DNA from: Mesorhizobium sp. B2-4-3
GTDB lineage: Bacteria; Pseudomonadota; Alphaproteobacteria; Rhizobiales; Rhizobiaceae
Direction: 5' to 3'
Length of the DNA stretch: 64,000 nucleotides
Assembly: GCF_006442815.1 (NCBI RefSeq)
Contig: NZ_VFVL01000006.1
Coordinates: forward strand, 1-64,000
Shown: piece by piece, positions 27,755 to 37,370 of the stretch
Position numbering within the stretch: the first letter of the stretch is position 1
Layout: each line of letters opens with the position of its first letter
Translations under genes and position numbers: made by a program
The notes under the pieces: generated by a model
Told to the model about the DNA's origin: nothing
Seen by the model: the letters and a program-made list of their open reading frames with translations, nothing else
Databases searched by the model: none

Positions 27755-27770
27755 TACGTAGTTTCCCGTA
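27755..27770 (+). promoter_or_regulatory. Probable FixJ-binding site upstream of fixK
   Basis: TACGTAGTTTCCCGTA, within CCCTACGTAG...CCGTAGGG, matches in form the FixJ sites of rhizobial fixK promoters (core TACGTA then TTTCCC), as I recall them. It stands 73 bases before the fixK ATG (27844). FixJ itself is at the end of this window. Confidence 0.65.
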
Positions 27771-27843
27771 GGGACATAACCTAATTTCGGCGTGGCGGGA
27801 TTTGCGCGATTGCTGTTGTCACAAATTCACCGGGACCATAGCC

Positions 27844-28491
27844 ATGTACGCTCAAGCTTCCGCCAAGATCGAACTGCCGTCTTATCTGCCGCAGCGGGAT
27901 TCCTCGCCCTTCTTCGAAGGAGCGATGGTACAGCCGGTCAGCTTCTTCCCGGCAGGCGCCGAGATCTATGCCCAGGGTGAAAAGGCAAGCGCTCTCTACC
28001 AGGTCGAATTCGGCGCAGTGCGCATCTATCGCCTGCTCGCCGACGGCCGCAGACAGATCAGCGCGTTCCATCTGGCGGGAGAGACATTCGGCTTCGAGGC
28101 CGACGCCAACCATCACTTCTTCGCCGAAGCGATCAACGCAACCGGGGTCCGGGTCTATCGCACTCCATCGGGCATGGACATATCCCGCCAGCTGCTGCCT
28201 CTCGCCCTCAAAGGCTTGACCCGGGCGCAGGAACATCTCCTGGTGCTTGGCCGCCAGAACGCCATCGAGCGCGTCGCGGCATTCCTCGTCGAAATGTCGG
28301 AGCGCCAGGGCGGCTTGCGGCAGGTGGAACTGCCTATGTCGCGCAACGATATCGGCGACTATCTCGGCCTCACGATCGAAACCGTCTCGCGGGTTTTCAC
28401 CCGCCTGAAAGAGAAAGGCGTGATCCGCCTGCTCAGCCTGCGCAGCATTGAAATTCTCAAGCGCGAGACACTGCTGGCGATGGGGGAATGA
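27844..28491 (+). CDS. fixK: Crp/Fnr-type transcription activator FixK
   Basis: The 215-residue protein starts MYAQASAKIELPSYLPQRDS and closely follows rhizobial FixK: AGAEIYAQGEKASALYQVEF, then GAVRIYRLLADGRRQISAFH. The C-terminal helix-turn-helix is SRNDIGDYLGLTIETVSRVF. It lacks the N-terminal cysteines of Fnr, so it does not sense oxygen directly; FixK is made when FixL/FixJ are active. It would bind TTGAT-N4-ATCAA boxes such as those at 41407 and 44969. The probable FixJ site at 27755 supports the usual FixLJ-K order. A GNAT gene follows on the same strand. Confidence 0.93.
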   Translation: MYAQASAKIELPSYLPQRDSSPFFEGAMVQPVSFFPAGAEIYAQGEKASALYQVEFGAVRIYRLLADGRRQISAFHLAGETFGFEADANHHFFAEAINATGVRVYRTPSGMDISRQLLPLALKGLTRAQEHLLVLGRQNAIERVAAFLVEMSERQGGLRQVELPMSRNDIGDYLGLTIETVSRVFTRLKEKGVIRLLSLRSIEILKRETLLAMGE

Positions 28492-28538
28492 GGCCATTCG
28501 GGCCAATCGCCCGCTCCTCGATCCTGAAAGGGACGACA

Positions 28539-29054
28539 ATGAAAACCACGCTTGCAACCCATAGCGGATTTCGCTTCGAAGTGCGTCGCGCACGCCCTGA
28601 CGACGAGCCGCTTGTCGCGGAGTTCTTCAAGCATGTAACGCCGGAGGATCTGCGCTTCCGTTTCCTCGGCGCCGTTCGGGAGGTGTCGCATGAGCGCCTG
28701 GTGGCGATGACCCGTTCCGACGATCCGCACATCCATAATTTTCTGGCCTTTTCGACCGACGGAATGCTGATCGCGGTGGCGACCCTGGCCGCCGATCCGG
28801 CCGACCGGCGCGGCGAGGTCGCCATCTGCATCCGCGAGGATCGCAAGCATCTCGGCGTCGGCTGGGAATTTCTCGGCTACATCGGGCATTACGCAGACGA
28901 TCATGGCATCGAGACGGTCGAGTCGATCGAGAGCCGCGAAAACCGCGCGGCGATCGAGCTTGAGCGCGAGATGGGCTTCACTGTCGCGACGGATCCCGAC
29001 GATCCGACGCTCGTCCTGGTCCAGCGGAAGCTCGGCGCCAAGTTGGCGAATTAA
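28539..29054 (+). CDS. GNAT family N-acetyltransferase
   Basis: From ATG 28539 (after AAAGGGACGACA) the 171-residue protein shows the GNAT fold: RRARPDDEPLVAEFFKHVTP, RFLGAVREVSHERLVAMTRS, the acetyl-CoA region of DRKHLGVGWEFLGYIGHYAD, and the helix ENRAAIELEREMGFTVATDP. This type resembles the acetyltransferase half of protein acetylases such as Pat. It lies 47 bases after fixK, so it may be under the same control. The target is unknown. It is a full-length relative of the remnant at 22231. Confidence 0.85.
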   Translation: MKTTLATHSGFRFEVRRARPDDEPLVAEFFKHVTPEDLRFRFLGAVREVSHERLVAMTRSDDPHIHNFLAFSTDGMLIAVATLAADPADRRGEVAICIREDRKHLGVGWEFLGYIGHYADDHGIETVESIESRENRAAIELEREMGFTVATDPDDPTLVLVQRKLGAKLAN

Positions 29055-29198
29055 GACCTTGCCATTTCTAAGCCCTATGGGAGCCCGCCACCAGGTCGTG
29101 GAGGCCCGTAGCGGGCCGGCAAATGGCTGCCCCCGAGGGATTGACCATCCACCTCAATTGAGAGGGGCGTTCCGCCAACAGGCGGGCGATTGTGTCGT

Positions 29199-30374
29199 TC
29201 AAATCGTTTCGACGCTGAGCAGTTCTGTCGCCACCGCGCGTTCTTCGTCGGCCGGAATGACAAGCACATCGACAGGCGAATTCGCGGCACTCACAAAATC
29301 TTCGCCGCTGCGATTCAAGCCATCGTCCATGGCGACGCCCAGCCATGCGGCAGCCTCGCATATCCGTCGCCGGATCAGGGGCGCATGCTCGCCGATGCCC
29401 GCTGTGAACACCAGCGTGTCGAGCCCACCCAGCGCAGCCGCAAGAGATCCGATTTCGCGCCCAACCCGATAGACGAACAGATCGACAGCGCGCATTGCCG
29501 CCGGGTCCTTCGACGCCAGTAGCGTCTGCATGTTCCCAGAGACGCCGGATACTCCGAGCAGACCGGATTTCTCGTAAAGCAAGTCACTCAGTTCGTCGGG
29601 CGACAGCTTCCGGTCCTGCAGGAGATGCAGCAGGACGCCGGGATCGATCGCGCCGCAACGTGTGCTCATGACAAGGCCGTCGAGCGTCGAGAAACCCATG
29701 GTGGTGGCGCGGCTAACCCCTGCCTTCATCGCGCACAGGCTCGCACCGCTGCCAAGATGGGCGACAATGGCGCGGCCACCCGCGCCAGCGCCGTAACGCC
29801 TGTGGAGCTCGTTGGCGATATGGCTGTAGGAGAGCCCGTGGAACCCATAGGAGACGATGCCCTGCTCCGACATCTCATGCGGCAGGCCATACAGTCTCGC
29901 GATCTCAGGCTGCGTGGCGTGAAAGGCGGTGTCGAAGCAGCCGACCTGAATGGCGTCGGGCAGAAGGCGGCCGGCCAGCTCGACGAGCTCCAGGTTGATC
30001 GCCTGATGAATCGGAGCGAGCGGCTCAAGCTTGCGCAGGGCATCGAGCGTTCCCTGGTCAAGCAGCGTTGCACGGGCGAACTCCCGACCGCCATGGACGA
30101 TGCGATGCCCGACCTTGCTCACTCGGCGCAACAGGCCGCGGTCCGCCAGATAGGACATAACGGCTTCGAATGCCTTGCCGACGGAAATCGCTTGCTCGCC
30201 AAAACTCCTGTCGAACGGCGGCGTCGTTGCCGTGGGCGCGACGTGGAGCCGAGGCCGCTCGCCGATTGACGAGACGCTGCCACGCACCAGCAGATGAAGC
30301 TCGTCTCGCCCTTGAAAGGCGGCGAACTTCAGGCTCGATGAGCCGCCATTAAGGACAAGAATGACATCCGTCAT
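29199..30374 (-). CDS. ackA: Acetate kinase
   Basis: Acetate kinase makes ATP from acetyl phosphate and ADP. The 391-residue protein has LVLNGGSSSLKFAAF near the N-terminus, GHRIVHGGREF, the AFHATQPEIARLYGLP region, HLGSGASLCAMKAGVS and FTAGIGEHAPLIRRR, all normal for the family. It lies 62 bases after xfp on the same strand, so acetyl phosphate made by phosphoketolase would be turned into ATP and acetate. This pair is an energy route that needs no oxygen. Confidence 0.95.
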   Translation of the reverse strand: MTDVILVLNGGSSSLKFAAFQGRDELHLLVRGSVSSIGERPRLHVAPTATTPPFDRSFGEQAISVGKAFEAVMSYLADRGLLRRVSKVGHRIVHGGREFARATLLDQGTLDALRKLEPLAPIHQAINLELVELAGRLLPDAIQVGCFDTAFHATQPEIARLYGLPHEMSEQGIVSYGFHGLSYSHIANELHRRYGAGAGGRAIVAHLGSGASLCAMKAGVSRATTMGFSTLDGLVMSTRCGAIDPGVLLHLLQDRKLSPDELSDLLYEKSGLLGVSGVSGNMQTLLASKDPAAMRAVDLFVYRVGREIGSLAAALGGLDTLVFTAGIGEHAPLIRRRICEAAAWLGVAMDDGLNRSGEDFVSAANSPVDVLVIPADEERAVATELLSVETI

Positions 30375-30436
30375 GGCCGAGTGGTTCCTGCCACTTTTGC
30401 GGGCCGGATCCTGTCAGCCAGGCTCTTCGCCATCGA

Positions 30437-32818
30437 CTACCCCTCCCATTTCCAACTGAGTATCTCGGGCATGTCCTGCCCGTGCTCGCGGATATAGGCC
30501 CGGTGCTCGATCAGCTTGCCTTCCATGGCCTGTTTCAGCCGGATATGCGCACCGGTCGCCTCTGGAATGCGGTCGAGCACGCCGAGCACCAGATGATAGC
30601 GGTCGAGCCCATTGAGCACGGTCATGTCGAACGGCGTCGTCGTGGTCCCTTCCTCATTGTAGCCGCGCACGTGGATGTTGTCGTGATTGGTCCGCCGGTA
30701 GGTCAGGCGATGGATGGTCCATGGATAGCCGTGATAGGCAAAGATGACGGGCTTGTCTCTGGTGAACAACGCGTCGAATTCGCGATCCGACAGGCCGTGC
30801 GGATGATGTTCCTTTGGCTGCAGGGTCATCAGATCGACGATGTTCACCACCCGGACCCTGAGGTCGGGAATGTCGCGCTTCAGAATTTGAACGGCAGCGA
30901 GCGTCTCGAGCGTCGGCACGTCGCCGGCGCAGGCCATCACCACATCCGGCTCGGCTCCGCCGTCGGTCGACGCCCAACCCCATATGCCGATGCCCGCGTT
31001 GCAGTGGACTTTCGCCTCGTCGATGGACAGCCACTGCCAGGAATTAGCTTTGCCGGCGACGATGACGTTGATGCGGTTCCATGTCTGCAGCACATGGTCG
31101 GTCACGCAAAGCAGGCTGTTCGCATCCGCCGGCAGGTAGACGCGCACGACATCCGCCTTCTTGTTCAACGCCACGTCGATGAAACCTGGATCCTGATGGC
31201 TGAAGCCATTGTGCTCCTGCTGCCAGACATGGCTTGACAACAGATAGTTCAACGACGCGATCGGTCGCCGCCAGGCGAGCTTGCGGCAGGCATCCAGCCA
31301 TTTCGCATGTTGGTTGAACATGGAATCGACGATGTGCGTGAAGGCCTCATAGCAGGAAAAGAAGCCGTGGCGCCCAGTGAGCAGGTATCCTTCCAGCCAG
31401 CCCTGGCAGGTATGCTCGGACAGAATCTCCAGGACCCTGCCCTCGCGCGCCAGATGGACGTCCTCCGGGAGGATCTCTTCCATCCAGGCACGCTCCGTCA
31501 CCTCGAAGACATCCTGCAGCCGGTTCGACGCGGTCTCGTCGGGACCGACGATGCGGAAGTTCTTGGTGCTTTGATTCAATACCATGACGTCACGCAGGAA
31601 ACTGCCCATTACACGGGTCGATTCCGCCTTGACGCCCCCGGGGCGTTCAACTGGGACGGCGTGCTCATCCAGGCCGGGCAGCTCGAGAGGCCGGCGCAAC
31701 AGGCCGCCATTGGCATGCGGGTTGGCGCTCATGCGCCTTTCACCTTTTGGCGCGGTGGCGCGTACCGTGGCCACGGGCGCGCCGGCGGCATCGAAGAGCT
31801 CTTCGGGCCGGTAGCTTCTCATCCATTCCTCAAGCATCCTCAGGTGAGCGGGATTTTCGGCCAGGCCGGAGAGCGGAACCTGGTGGGCACGCCAGAAACC
31901 CTCGGTCTTCAGTCCGTCGACCTCCTTGGGACCGGTCCAGCCCTTCGGGCTTCGCAGCACGATCATCGGCCATTTCGGCCGACACCGCGCCGTCCTTGCG
32001 CCGCCGCGGACGGCGTCCTGGATCGCCCTGATGCGGTCGAGCGCATCGTCGAGCACGACCGCCATCCGCTCATGCATCGAGGCCGGATCGCCGCCCTCGA
32101 CGAACAGCGGCTCGTAGCCGTAACCGACGAACAGCGCACGCAGCTCTTCCTCGGGGATGCGGGCCAGAATGGTGGGATTGGCGATCTTGTAGCCGTTGAG
32201 ATGCAGGATCGGCAGCACCGCGCCGTCAAGCACCGGGTTGAGGAACTTGTTGGAGTGCCAGGAGGTGGCGAGCGGTCCGGTTTCGGCCTCGCCGTCGCCA
32301 ACCACGCAGGCGACGACAAGGTCCGGGTTGTCAAAGGCCGCGCCATAGGCATGCGAGAGCGCGTAGCCAAGCTCGCCGCCTTCGTGGATCGAGCCGGGCA
32401 CGTCGGGAGCGGCATGGCTTGGGATGCCGCCCGGAAACGAGAACTGACGGAAGAGCTTCTTCATTCCTGCTTCGTCCAACGAGATATCCGGATTGATCTC
32501 GCTGTAGGTGCCTTCGAGATAGGTGTTGGCAACCATGGCCGGTCCGCCATGGCCGGGACCGCAGACATAGATGACGTTGGCATCGCGTCGTCTAATTGCG
32601 CGGTTGAGATGCGCATAGATGAAGCTGAGACCCGGCGATGTCCCCCAGTGACCAAGCAGCCTGGGCTTGACGTGCTCCAGCCGAAGCGGCTCGCGAAGCA
32701 GCGGATTGTCGAGCAGATAGATCTGCCCGATGGTCAGGTAGTTGGCGACGCGCCAGTAGGCATCGATGTCGTGCAGTTCCTGTTCGGACAGGCGATTGGC
32801 GCTGGGACGCTCGGTCAT
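30437..32818 (-). CDS. xfp: Phosphoketolase (XFP family)
   Basis: Phosphoketolase is a thiamine-diphosphate enzyme that splits xylulose-5-phosphate (or fructose-6-phosphate) to acetyl phosphate and a shorter sugar phosphate. From ATG 32818 it is 793 residues, full length. Typical stretches are [20 protein letters not shown], the diphosphate/Mg motif [33 protein letters not shown], and [20 protein letters not shown]. The ribosome site is AAGGAG. With ackA downstream it gives an ATP-yielding acetate route, sensible under low oxygen. No clear FNR box precedes it; a hybrid site is at 32947. Confidence 0.96.
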   Translation of the reverse strand: MTERPSANRLSEQELHDIDAYWRVANYLTIGQIYLLDNPLLREPLRLEHVKPRLLGHWGTSPGLSFIYAHLNRAIRRRDANVIYVCGPGHGGPAMVANTYLEGTYSEINPDISLDEAGMKKLFRQFSFPGGIPSHAAPDVPGSIHEGGELGYALSHAYGAAFDNPDLVVACVVGDGEAETGPLATSWHSNKFLNPVLDGAVLPILHLNGYKIANPTILARIPEEELRALFVGYGYEPLFVEGGDPASMHERMAVVLDDALDRIRAIQDAVRGGARTARCRPKWPMIVLRSPKGWTGPKEVDGLKTEGFWRAHQVPLSGLAENPAHLRMLEEWMRSYRPEELFDAAGAPVATVRATAPKGERRMSANPHANGGLLRRPLELPGLDEHAVPVERPGGVKAESTRVMGSFLRDVMVLNQSTKNFRIVGPDETASNRLQDVFEVTERAWMEEILPEDVHLAREGRVLEILSEHTCQGWLEGYLLTGRHGFFSCYEAFTHIVDSMFNQHAKWLDACRKLAWRRPIASLNYLLSSHVWQQEHNGFSHQDPGFIDVALNKKADVVRVYLPADANSLLCVTDHVLQTWNRINVIVAGKANSWQWLSIDEAKVHCNAGIGIWGWASTDGGAEPDVVMACAGDVPTLETLAAVQILKRDIPDLRVRVVNIVDLMTLQPKEHHPHGLSDREFDALFTRDKPVIFAYHGYPWTIHRLTYRRTNHDNIHVRGYNEEGTTTTPFDMTVLNGLDRYHLVLGVLDRIPEATGAHIRLKQAMEGKLIEHRAYIREHGQDMPEILSWKWEG

Positions 32819-33082
32819 TTTCCGACTCCTTCGCTGGTTCCAAACCCAAGCGGCTAAAGCTGAACGCTTAAAGGCCGCCACCGGTTCATGGCTGGTCGGT
32901 GTCAACAATGGGCGATTTTGATTTACCCGGCGAAAACCGATCGAGCTTTGATCCATCGCAATGCCGGTCGAGAGCGACCACAAAGCGCGGTTCCGTCGCA
33001 AGACAGCGCCGTCTTTGTCTCAGAGCAACGAACGCGTCGGCAGGTTCAGACAGACTGTTGCATCCAAAAGCGGACAATCGGC

Positions 33083-33295
33083 ATGAAACGCAAACTGAAC
33101 GATGACGCGACGATGGACGGGATCATGCGGGAGACGCCGGCGGCAATCCGTGTCGTTCTCCAGCACGGAATGCTGTGCGTCGGCTGCCCGATCGCTTCCT
33201 TTCACACCGTCTCGGAAGCAGCGCGAGAGCATGAGCTGGACGAAGATCAGCTTCGCCGCGATCTGGAGGCGGCCATCGAAAGTGACATGGCCTAG
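33083..33295 (+). CDS. DUF1858 domain protein
   Basis: The 70-residue protein from ATG 33083 contains MRETPAAIRVVLQHGMLCVG followed by CPIASFHTVSEAAREHELDE. This is the DUF1858 domain with its paired cysteines (C-x2-C), a type linked to hybrid-cluster and other redox proteins. The stop overlaps the convergent nnrR stop by three bases. It is divergent from xfp and may share regulation with the nitrogen-oxide genes. The function is unknown. Confidence 0.85.
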   Translation: MKRKLNDDATMDGIMRETPAAIRVVLQHGMLCVGCPIASFHTVSEAAREHELDEDQLRRDLEAAIESDMA

Positions 33296-33996
33296 CTCTT
33301 TGCCGCGCGGGCTTCAGCGATGACGAGAAGCTTATGCGGCTCGACCACGACGACCCTCTGCCGCCCGCTCTTGACGAGCCCCTGGTCTTCCCAGGCAGAA
33401 AGCAACCGGCTGACCGTGTGAAGCGTGGTGCCCGTTATTTCCGCGACGTCCTGACGTGAAATCGGGAAGTCGATTAGAATTCCTTCGCTAGTCTTCTTTC
33501 CCGACTGCTTGATCAGCTTGAGCAACGCATGCGCGACGCGCTGTTCCACCTGCTCGGTGGACATCTCGATGACCCGCGTATGGGCATCTTGCAAACGAGT
33601 TCCCACTACCTTGTAGGTATTGGCGCTGAAACTCGGGAAGCTCGCAGCGAATGTGGGCCAGAGTTGGCTTGGCCAGGCAAGCACCACGCAATCGGCGGCA
33701 GCGACGGCATTTGCCGGATACGTCGTCCGGCCCAGCGCGCTGGCGATCCCCATCAACTCGCCCGGGCTTATGTAACGCACGGTCACCTCATGCCCATCCG
33801 GAGTCGATTTCACCACGCGCACGTGGCCGTCGAGCAGCACGAAGAAAGAATGCGCCTCCTGTTCCTGCTCGAACACCGGCTGATCCTTGGCAATGCGAAC
33901 GGATCTCGCCTGACTGACTATGCGATCGAGGTCCGCCGCAGCGATCCCCTCGAAGACGGACAGCCCGGCAATCAACGACCGATCAAGGCTTGCCAA
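33292..33996 (-). CDS. nnrR: Crp/Fnr-type regulator of nitrogen-oxide genes (NnrR-like)
   Basis: The chosen TTG start at 33996, with GGGAGGGAAGG just upstream, gives a 234-residue protein. A much longer open frame continues to 34707 but has no ribosome site and reads as arginine-rich non-coding sequence. The body has a cyclic-nucleotide-type sensor domain (SVFEGIAAADLDRIVSQARS) and a C-terminal helix-turn-helix (SRQDVAEITGTTLHTVSRLL). No Fnr-type cysteine cluster is present, as in NO-responsive NnrR. It is divergent from nnrS and lies beside NnrR-type boxes. The direct target is inferred. Confidence 0.85.
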   Translation of the reverse strand: MASLDRSLIAGLSVFEGIAAADLDRIVSQARSVRIAKDQPVFEQEQEAHSFFVLLDGHVRVVKSTPDGHEVTVRYISPGELMGIASALGRTTYPANAVAAADCVVLAWPSQLWPTFAASFPSFSANTYKVVGTRLQDAHTRVIEMSTEQVEQRVAHALLKLIKQSGKKTSEGILIDFPISRQDVAEITGTTLHTVSRLLSAWEDQGLVKSGRQRVVVVEPHKLLVIAEARAAKS

Positions 33997-34118
33997 CTGC
34001 CTTCCCTCCCCAATTCTACCGCGCAGCTCCCCAAGTCGCGGACCAGACTGTGTCACGAGGTACAAGCTATCCGCAAGGGAAGCCTTGTGTCGCTGCCGCC
34101 AGCCAATCGCTCTCTTGT

Positions 34119-34132
34119 TTGCGCTAAGGCAA
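34119..34132. promoter_or_regulatory. NnrR-type box upstream of nnrS
   Basis: TTGCGCTAAGGCAA fits TTGCG-N4-CGCAA with one mismatch. It lies between the divergent nnrR and nnrS (72 bases before the nnrS ATG at 34204), so it could serve both. Confidence 0.7.
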
Positions 34133-34203
34133 ATGCCTCTCCCTCGGGCCTGGATAGAAGATTCGCATGGGCACCTTTGCCCGGATTTCAAAGAGGTAAT
34201 ATC

Positions 34204-35403
34204 ATGGCAATACCGCGGACGCGGCCAAGCGCCTATCCGGCGATACTCTCCTACGGCTTCCGACCTTTCTTCCTGCTGGCGTCGCTGCAAGCCGCCGCTG
34301 CCATCCTTATGTGGCTGCCCCTCTATTACGGCAGGCTTCAAACCCTTAGCCTGTTCCCGCCTGTGGACTGGCACATCCACGAACTGCTTTTTGGCTACCT
34401 GACTGCGGTCGTGACAGGCTTCCTGCTCACTGCGATCCCAAACTGGACTGGACGCCTTCCCGTTCAGGATGTCCGCTTGCTGATGCTGGTGCTGCTCTGG
34501 ATCGCAGGTCGCGCGGCAGTGTTCTTTTCCACGGAAACAGGCTGGTTCTTGAGCGCGGCCATAGACTGCTCGTTTCTTCTTGCGGTGATCGCTGCCGCGG
34601 CAACGGAAATCGTCGCCGGCCGAAACTGGCGAAATCTCAAGGTCCTCCTGCCTGTCACGGTCCTTTTTGCGGCGAATGTCATGTTTCATGCCGAGGCGCA
34701 CTACCAAGGCGTCTCCGACATCAGCCGCCGCTTGGGTCTTGGGGCCGTTGTCGTCCTCATCATGATTATCGGCGGGCGGATCATCCCCAGTTTCACACGC
34801 AATTGGCTGGTCCGCGAGAGGCCCGGCCGGCTTCCCGCATCATTCAGCAGATTTGATGTTTGGACGATCGCGCTGTCCGCCTCCGGCCTCGCCGCGTGGA
34901 CATTCCTTCCCGAAAACGCTGCCACCGGCGCGTTGCTGATTGCTGGAGCAATGTTCAACGCCGTTCGGCTCGCCCGTTGGGCCGGCGACCGGACACTGGC
35001 CGACCCGTTGGTGCTGATTCTGCACGTTGCATTCGCCTTTGTGCCGTTGGGCCTGCTGCTTGCCGGACTGGCCGCGCTCGCGCCGAAAGTGGTTCCGGTG
35101 GCGGCCGGCATTCACGCGTTGGCCGTGGGAGCGGTGGCCTGCATGACCCTGGCCGTCATGACTCGCGCTTGCCTCGGCCATACGGGCCGTGAGCTGGCGG
35201 CGGATGCTGGAACACGGGCGATCTTTGCTGCGGTCGTCATCGCCGCCGTTCTGCGCGTTGCTGCCGCCATGGCTCCCGACGTAGCTTTTCTACTGCATAT
35301 GTCGGCGGGGCTCTGGGTTGCCGCTTTCGTCGGCTACGCCGTACACTTCGGTGGAATGCTGATGCGGCCACGCCTTCGAACGCGCGGTAAGAGCGGCGCA
35401 TGA
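34204..35403 (+). CDS. nnrS: NnrS family membrane protein
   Basis: NnrS is a haem- and copper-containing inner-membrane protein linked to nitrosative-stress resistance; its exact reaction is unknown. The 399-residue protein starts MAIPRTRPSAYPAILSYGFR and has about ten to twelve hydrophobic segments. His-rich stretches such as DWHIHELLFGYLTAVVTGF, FHAEAHYQGVSD and GGRIIPSFTRNWL recur in the family. The NnrR-type box lies 72 bases upstream. The next gene, pseudoazurin, has its own box, so nnrS is probably a separate unit. Confidence 0.93.
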   Translation: MAIPRTRPSAYPAILSYGFRPFFLLASLQAAAAILMWLPLYYGRLQTLSLFPPVDWHIHELLFGYLTAVVTGFLLTAIPNWTGRLPVQDVRLLMLVLLWIAGRAAVFFSTETGWFLSAAIDCSFLLAVIAAAATEIVAGRNWRNLKVLLPVTVLFAANVMFHAEAHYQGVSDISRRLGLGAVVVLIMIIGGRIIPSFTRNWLVRERPGRLPASFSRFDVWTIALSASGLAAWTFLPENAATGALLIAGAMFNAVRLARWAGDRTLADPLVLILHVAFAFVPLGLLLAGLAALAPKVVPVAAGIHALAVGAVACMTLAVMTRACLGHTGRELAADAGTRAIFAAVVIAAVLRVAAAMAPDVAFLLHMSAGLWVAAFVGYAVHFGGMLMRPRLRTRGKSGA

Positions 35404-35463
35404 CGTTTGGCGGGAGACGTGCCCGTTTTTTTGCTCCCGCACCCCTCATTTTCGTCGATCAAT

Positions 35464-35477
35464 TTGCGCCAGCGCAA
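35464..35477. promoter_or_regulatory. NnrR-type box upstream of pseudoazurin
   Basis: TTGCGCCAGCGCAA is a perfect TTGCG-N4-CGCAA site, 75 bases before the pseudoazurin ATG at 35552. Confidence 0.8.
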
Positions 35478-35551
35478 ATCGCCAGGTCGTCCGACGATCT
35501 ACAAGGGCGCAACGGTTGATGCCGTGGTGAACGAAAGAAAGGACTATTCCA

Positions 35552-35998
35552 ATGAAACTGCCCCTCATTGCCGCGGCGATCGCGTTGCTCTCAATTGCCG
35601 GCGCTGCAAATGCCGAAGAACATGTCGTCCAGATGCTGAACAAGGGTGAAAAGGGCGCGATGGTCTTCCAGCCCGACTTCGTTCGGGCGGCGCCTGGCGA
35701 CACCATCAAGTTCGTGCCGACCGACAAGACCCACAACGCCGAGATCATCAAGGGCATGATTCCGGACGGCGCCGAAGCCTTCAAGGGCAAGCCGAGCGAG
35801 GAGATCACGGTCACCCTCACCAAGGAAGGTGTTTATGGCGTGAAGTGCGCTCCCCACTATGGCATGGGCATGGTGGCGCTGATCGTCGTCGGCAAGCCGA
35901 TCAACCTGGACGCGGCAGAGGCTGTCAAGCAGATCGGCAAGGCAAAGCCGGTCTTCGCCGAGCTGTTCGCCGAGGCGACCAAAGCCGCTTCGAACTGA
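35552..35998 (+). CDS. paz: Pseudoazurin (blue copper protein)
   Basis: Pseudoazurin carries electrons to copper nitrite reductase in the periplasm. The 148-residue precursor has a signal peptide ([20 protein letters not shown]) and type 1 copper ligands H61, C99, H102 and M107 (HNAEII, then CAPHYGMGM). Length is right for the family. It is preceded by a perfect NnrR-type box and followed by a terminator, with nirK downstream under its own box. The pairing with nirK suggests it is the electron donor. Confidence 0.95.
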   Translation: MKLPLIAAAIALLSIAGAANAEEHVVQMLNKGEKGAMVFQPDFVRAAPGDTIKFVPTDKTHNAEIIKGMIPDGAEAFKGKPSEEITVTLTKEGVYGVKCAPHYGMGMVALIVVGKPINLDAAEAVKQIGKAKPVFAELFAEATKAASN

Positions 35999-36045
35999 TC
36001 CGACAGCATGTGGGACTGCCTCCGGCGGTGGCGAACCGGAAGCAT

Positions 36046-36086
36046 TGGCCGGGCAGACCTGGGGGGAGGTCTGACCCGGCCATTTT
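36046..36086 (+). terminator. Rho-independent-type terminator after pseudoazurin
   Basis: TGGCCGGGCAGACCT pairs with AGGTCTG-A-CCCGGCCA around a GGGGGG loop, with one bulged base, and TTTT follows directly at 36083. It lies 48 bases after the pseudoazurin stop and would separate it from nirK. Confidence 0.8.
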
Positions 36087-36169
36087 CATCTTGAGATTGG
36101 GTACGTCGATGCAACGACTATCCCGGTACCGACAATCGCCTCCAAAGTCGAAAATTCAATTATTCAGAT

Positions 36170-36183
36170 TTGCGCAAACGCAA
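36170..36183. promoter_or_regulatory. NnrR-type box upstream of nirK
   Basis: TTGCGCAAACGCAA is a perfect TTGCG-N4-CGCAA site, 65 bases before the nirK ATG at 36248. Confidence 0.8.
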
Positions 36184-36247
36184 AGAAGCGCGGCGTGAAG
36201 ACGCTATCCTGGCTTCATCGAAACCGTTGAAGTCGAGGAGATGAAGA

Positions 36248-37351
36248 ATGCTTACGAGACGCGAAGCTTTGCTGGGTTCTGTTCTGACTGCCGCCGCCGT
36301 CGCCACCATCGGCTCGACGCCGGTAATGGCCGCAGCGAAGGATGTGGCTGGGCTGCCGCGCGAAAAGGTGACCCTTGTCGCGCCGCCGTTCGTGCACGCT
36401 CACGACCAGGTGGCCAAGGGTGGTCCCAAGGTCGTCGAGTTCACCATGACGATCGAGGAGAAGCCGCTGGTCATCGACGCCGACGGCACGCAGCTCAACG
36501 CCATGACCTACAATGGCTCCATCCCAGGCCCCCTGATGGTCGTGCACGAGGGCGACTATCTCGAGCTCACGCTGATCAATCCCGATACCAATACGCTCGC
36601 CCACAATATCGATTTCCATGCGGCGACCGGCGGGCTCGGTGGCGGCGCGCTGACGCTGATCAACCCGGGCGAGCAGGTGACATTACGCTTCAAGGCGACC
36701 AGGTCGGGCACATTCGTCTACCATTGCGCCCCTGGCGGCGCGATGATCCCGTGGCATGTCGTGTCGGGGATGAGCGGTGCGGTGATGGTCCTGCCGCGTG
36801 ACGGTCTGAAGGACGAGAAGGGCAAGCCCGTCCGCTACGACCGCATCTACTATATCGGCGAGAACGACTTCTACATCCCGCGCGACGAGCAGGGAAAATT
36901 CAAGAAGTACGACTCGGCCGGCGACAACTACGACGACACCGTGAAGGTGATGCGCGGGCTGATACCGACGCATGTCGTTTTCAACGGCAAGGCCGGATCG
37001 CTGACCGGCGAAAACGCGATGAAGGCCAAGGTTGGGGAAACGGTGCTGATCGTCCACTCGCAGGCCAATCGCGATACCCGTCCGCACCTGATCGGCGGCC
37101 ACGGCGACTTCGTCTGGGAAGGCGGCAAGTTCGCGAACCCGCCCGCCAAGGATATGGAAACCTGGTTCATTCGCGGCGGTTCGGCGGGCTCGGCGCTCTA
37201 TACCTTCCGGCAGCCGGGCGTCTACGCCTACGTCAATCACAATCTGATCGAGGCGGTCGAACTCGGCGCCACCGCGCACTTCACGGTGGACGGGAAATGG
37301 GACGACGATCTCATGATGCAGGTCGAGGCTCCCAAGGCGATTGCCTCATAA
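36248..37351 (+). CDS. nirK: Copper-containing nitrite reductase NirK
   Basis: NirK reduces nitrite to nitric oxide in the periplasm. The 367-residue precursor has a twin-arginine start ([20 protein letters not shown]) and two cupredoxin domains. Type 1 copper ligands are H119, C160, H170 and M175; type 2 ligands are H124, H159 and a His in [12 protein letters not shown]. The catalytic Asp is D122 in [10 protein letters not shown], and the second catalytic His lies in [11 protein letters not shown]. All appear intact. A GAGGAG site precedes the ATG. nirV follows after 68 bases. Confidence 0.97.
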   Translation: MLTRREALLGSVLTAAAVATIGSTPVMAAAKDVAGLPREKVTLVAPPFVHAHDQVAKGGPKVVEFTMTIEEKPLVIDADGTQLNAMTYNGSIPGPLMVVHEGDYLELTLINPDTNTLAHNIDFHAATGGLGGGALTLINPGEQVTLRFKATRSGTFVYHCAPGGAMIPWHVVSGMSGAVMVLPRDGLKDEKGKPVRYDRIYYIGENDFYIPRDEQGKFKKYDSAGDNYDDTVKVMRGLIPTHVVFNGKAGSLTGENAMKAKVGETVLIVHSQANRDTRPHLIGGHGDFVWEGGKFANPPAKDMETWFIRGGSAGSALYTFRQPGVYAYVNHNLIEAVELGATAHFTVDGKWDDDLMMQVEAPKAIAS

Positions 37352-37370
37352 CCGGGAGGGCGATCTCCCA

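Noticed and set aside
29152..29170. Palindrome CTCAATTGAG downstream of ackA as a terminator
   Set aside because: The stem is short and no T-run follows on the minus strand.
31307..32857. Plus-strand open frame of 516 codons
   Set aside because: It is the shadow of phosphoketolase, which has full family motifs on the other strand.
33997..34707. Long N-terminal extension of nnrR to 471 residues
   Set aside because: The added part is arginine- and glutamine-rich and crosses the nnrS start region; a TTG with a strong ribosome site at 33996 gives the normal family length.
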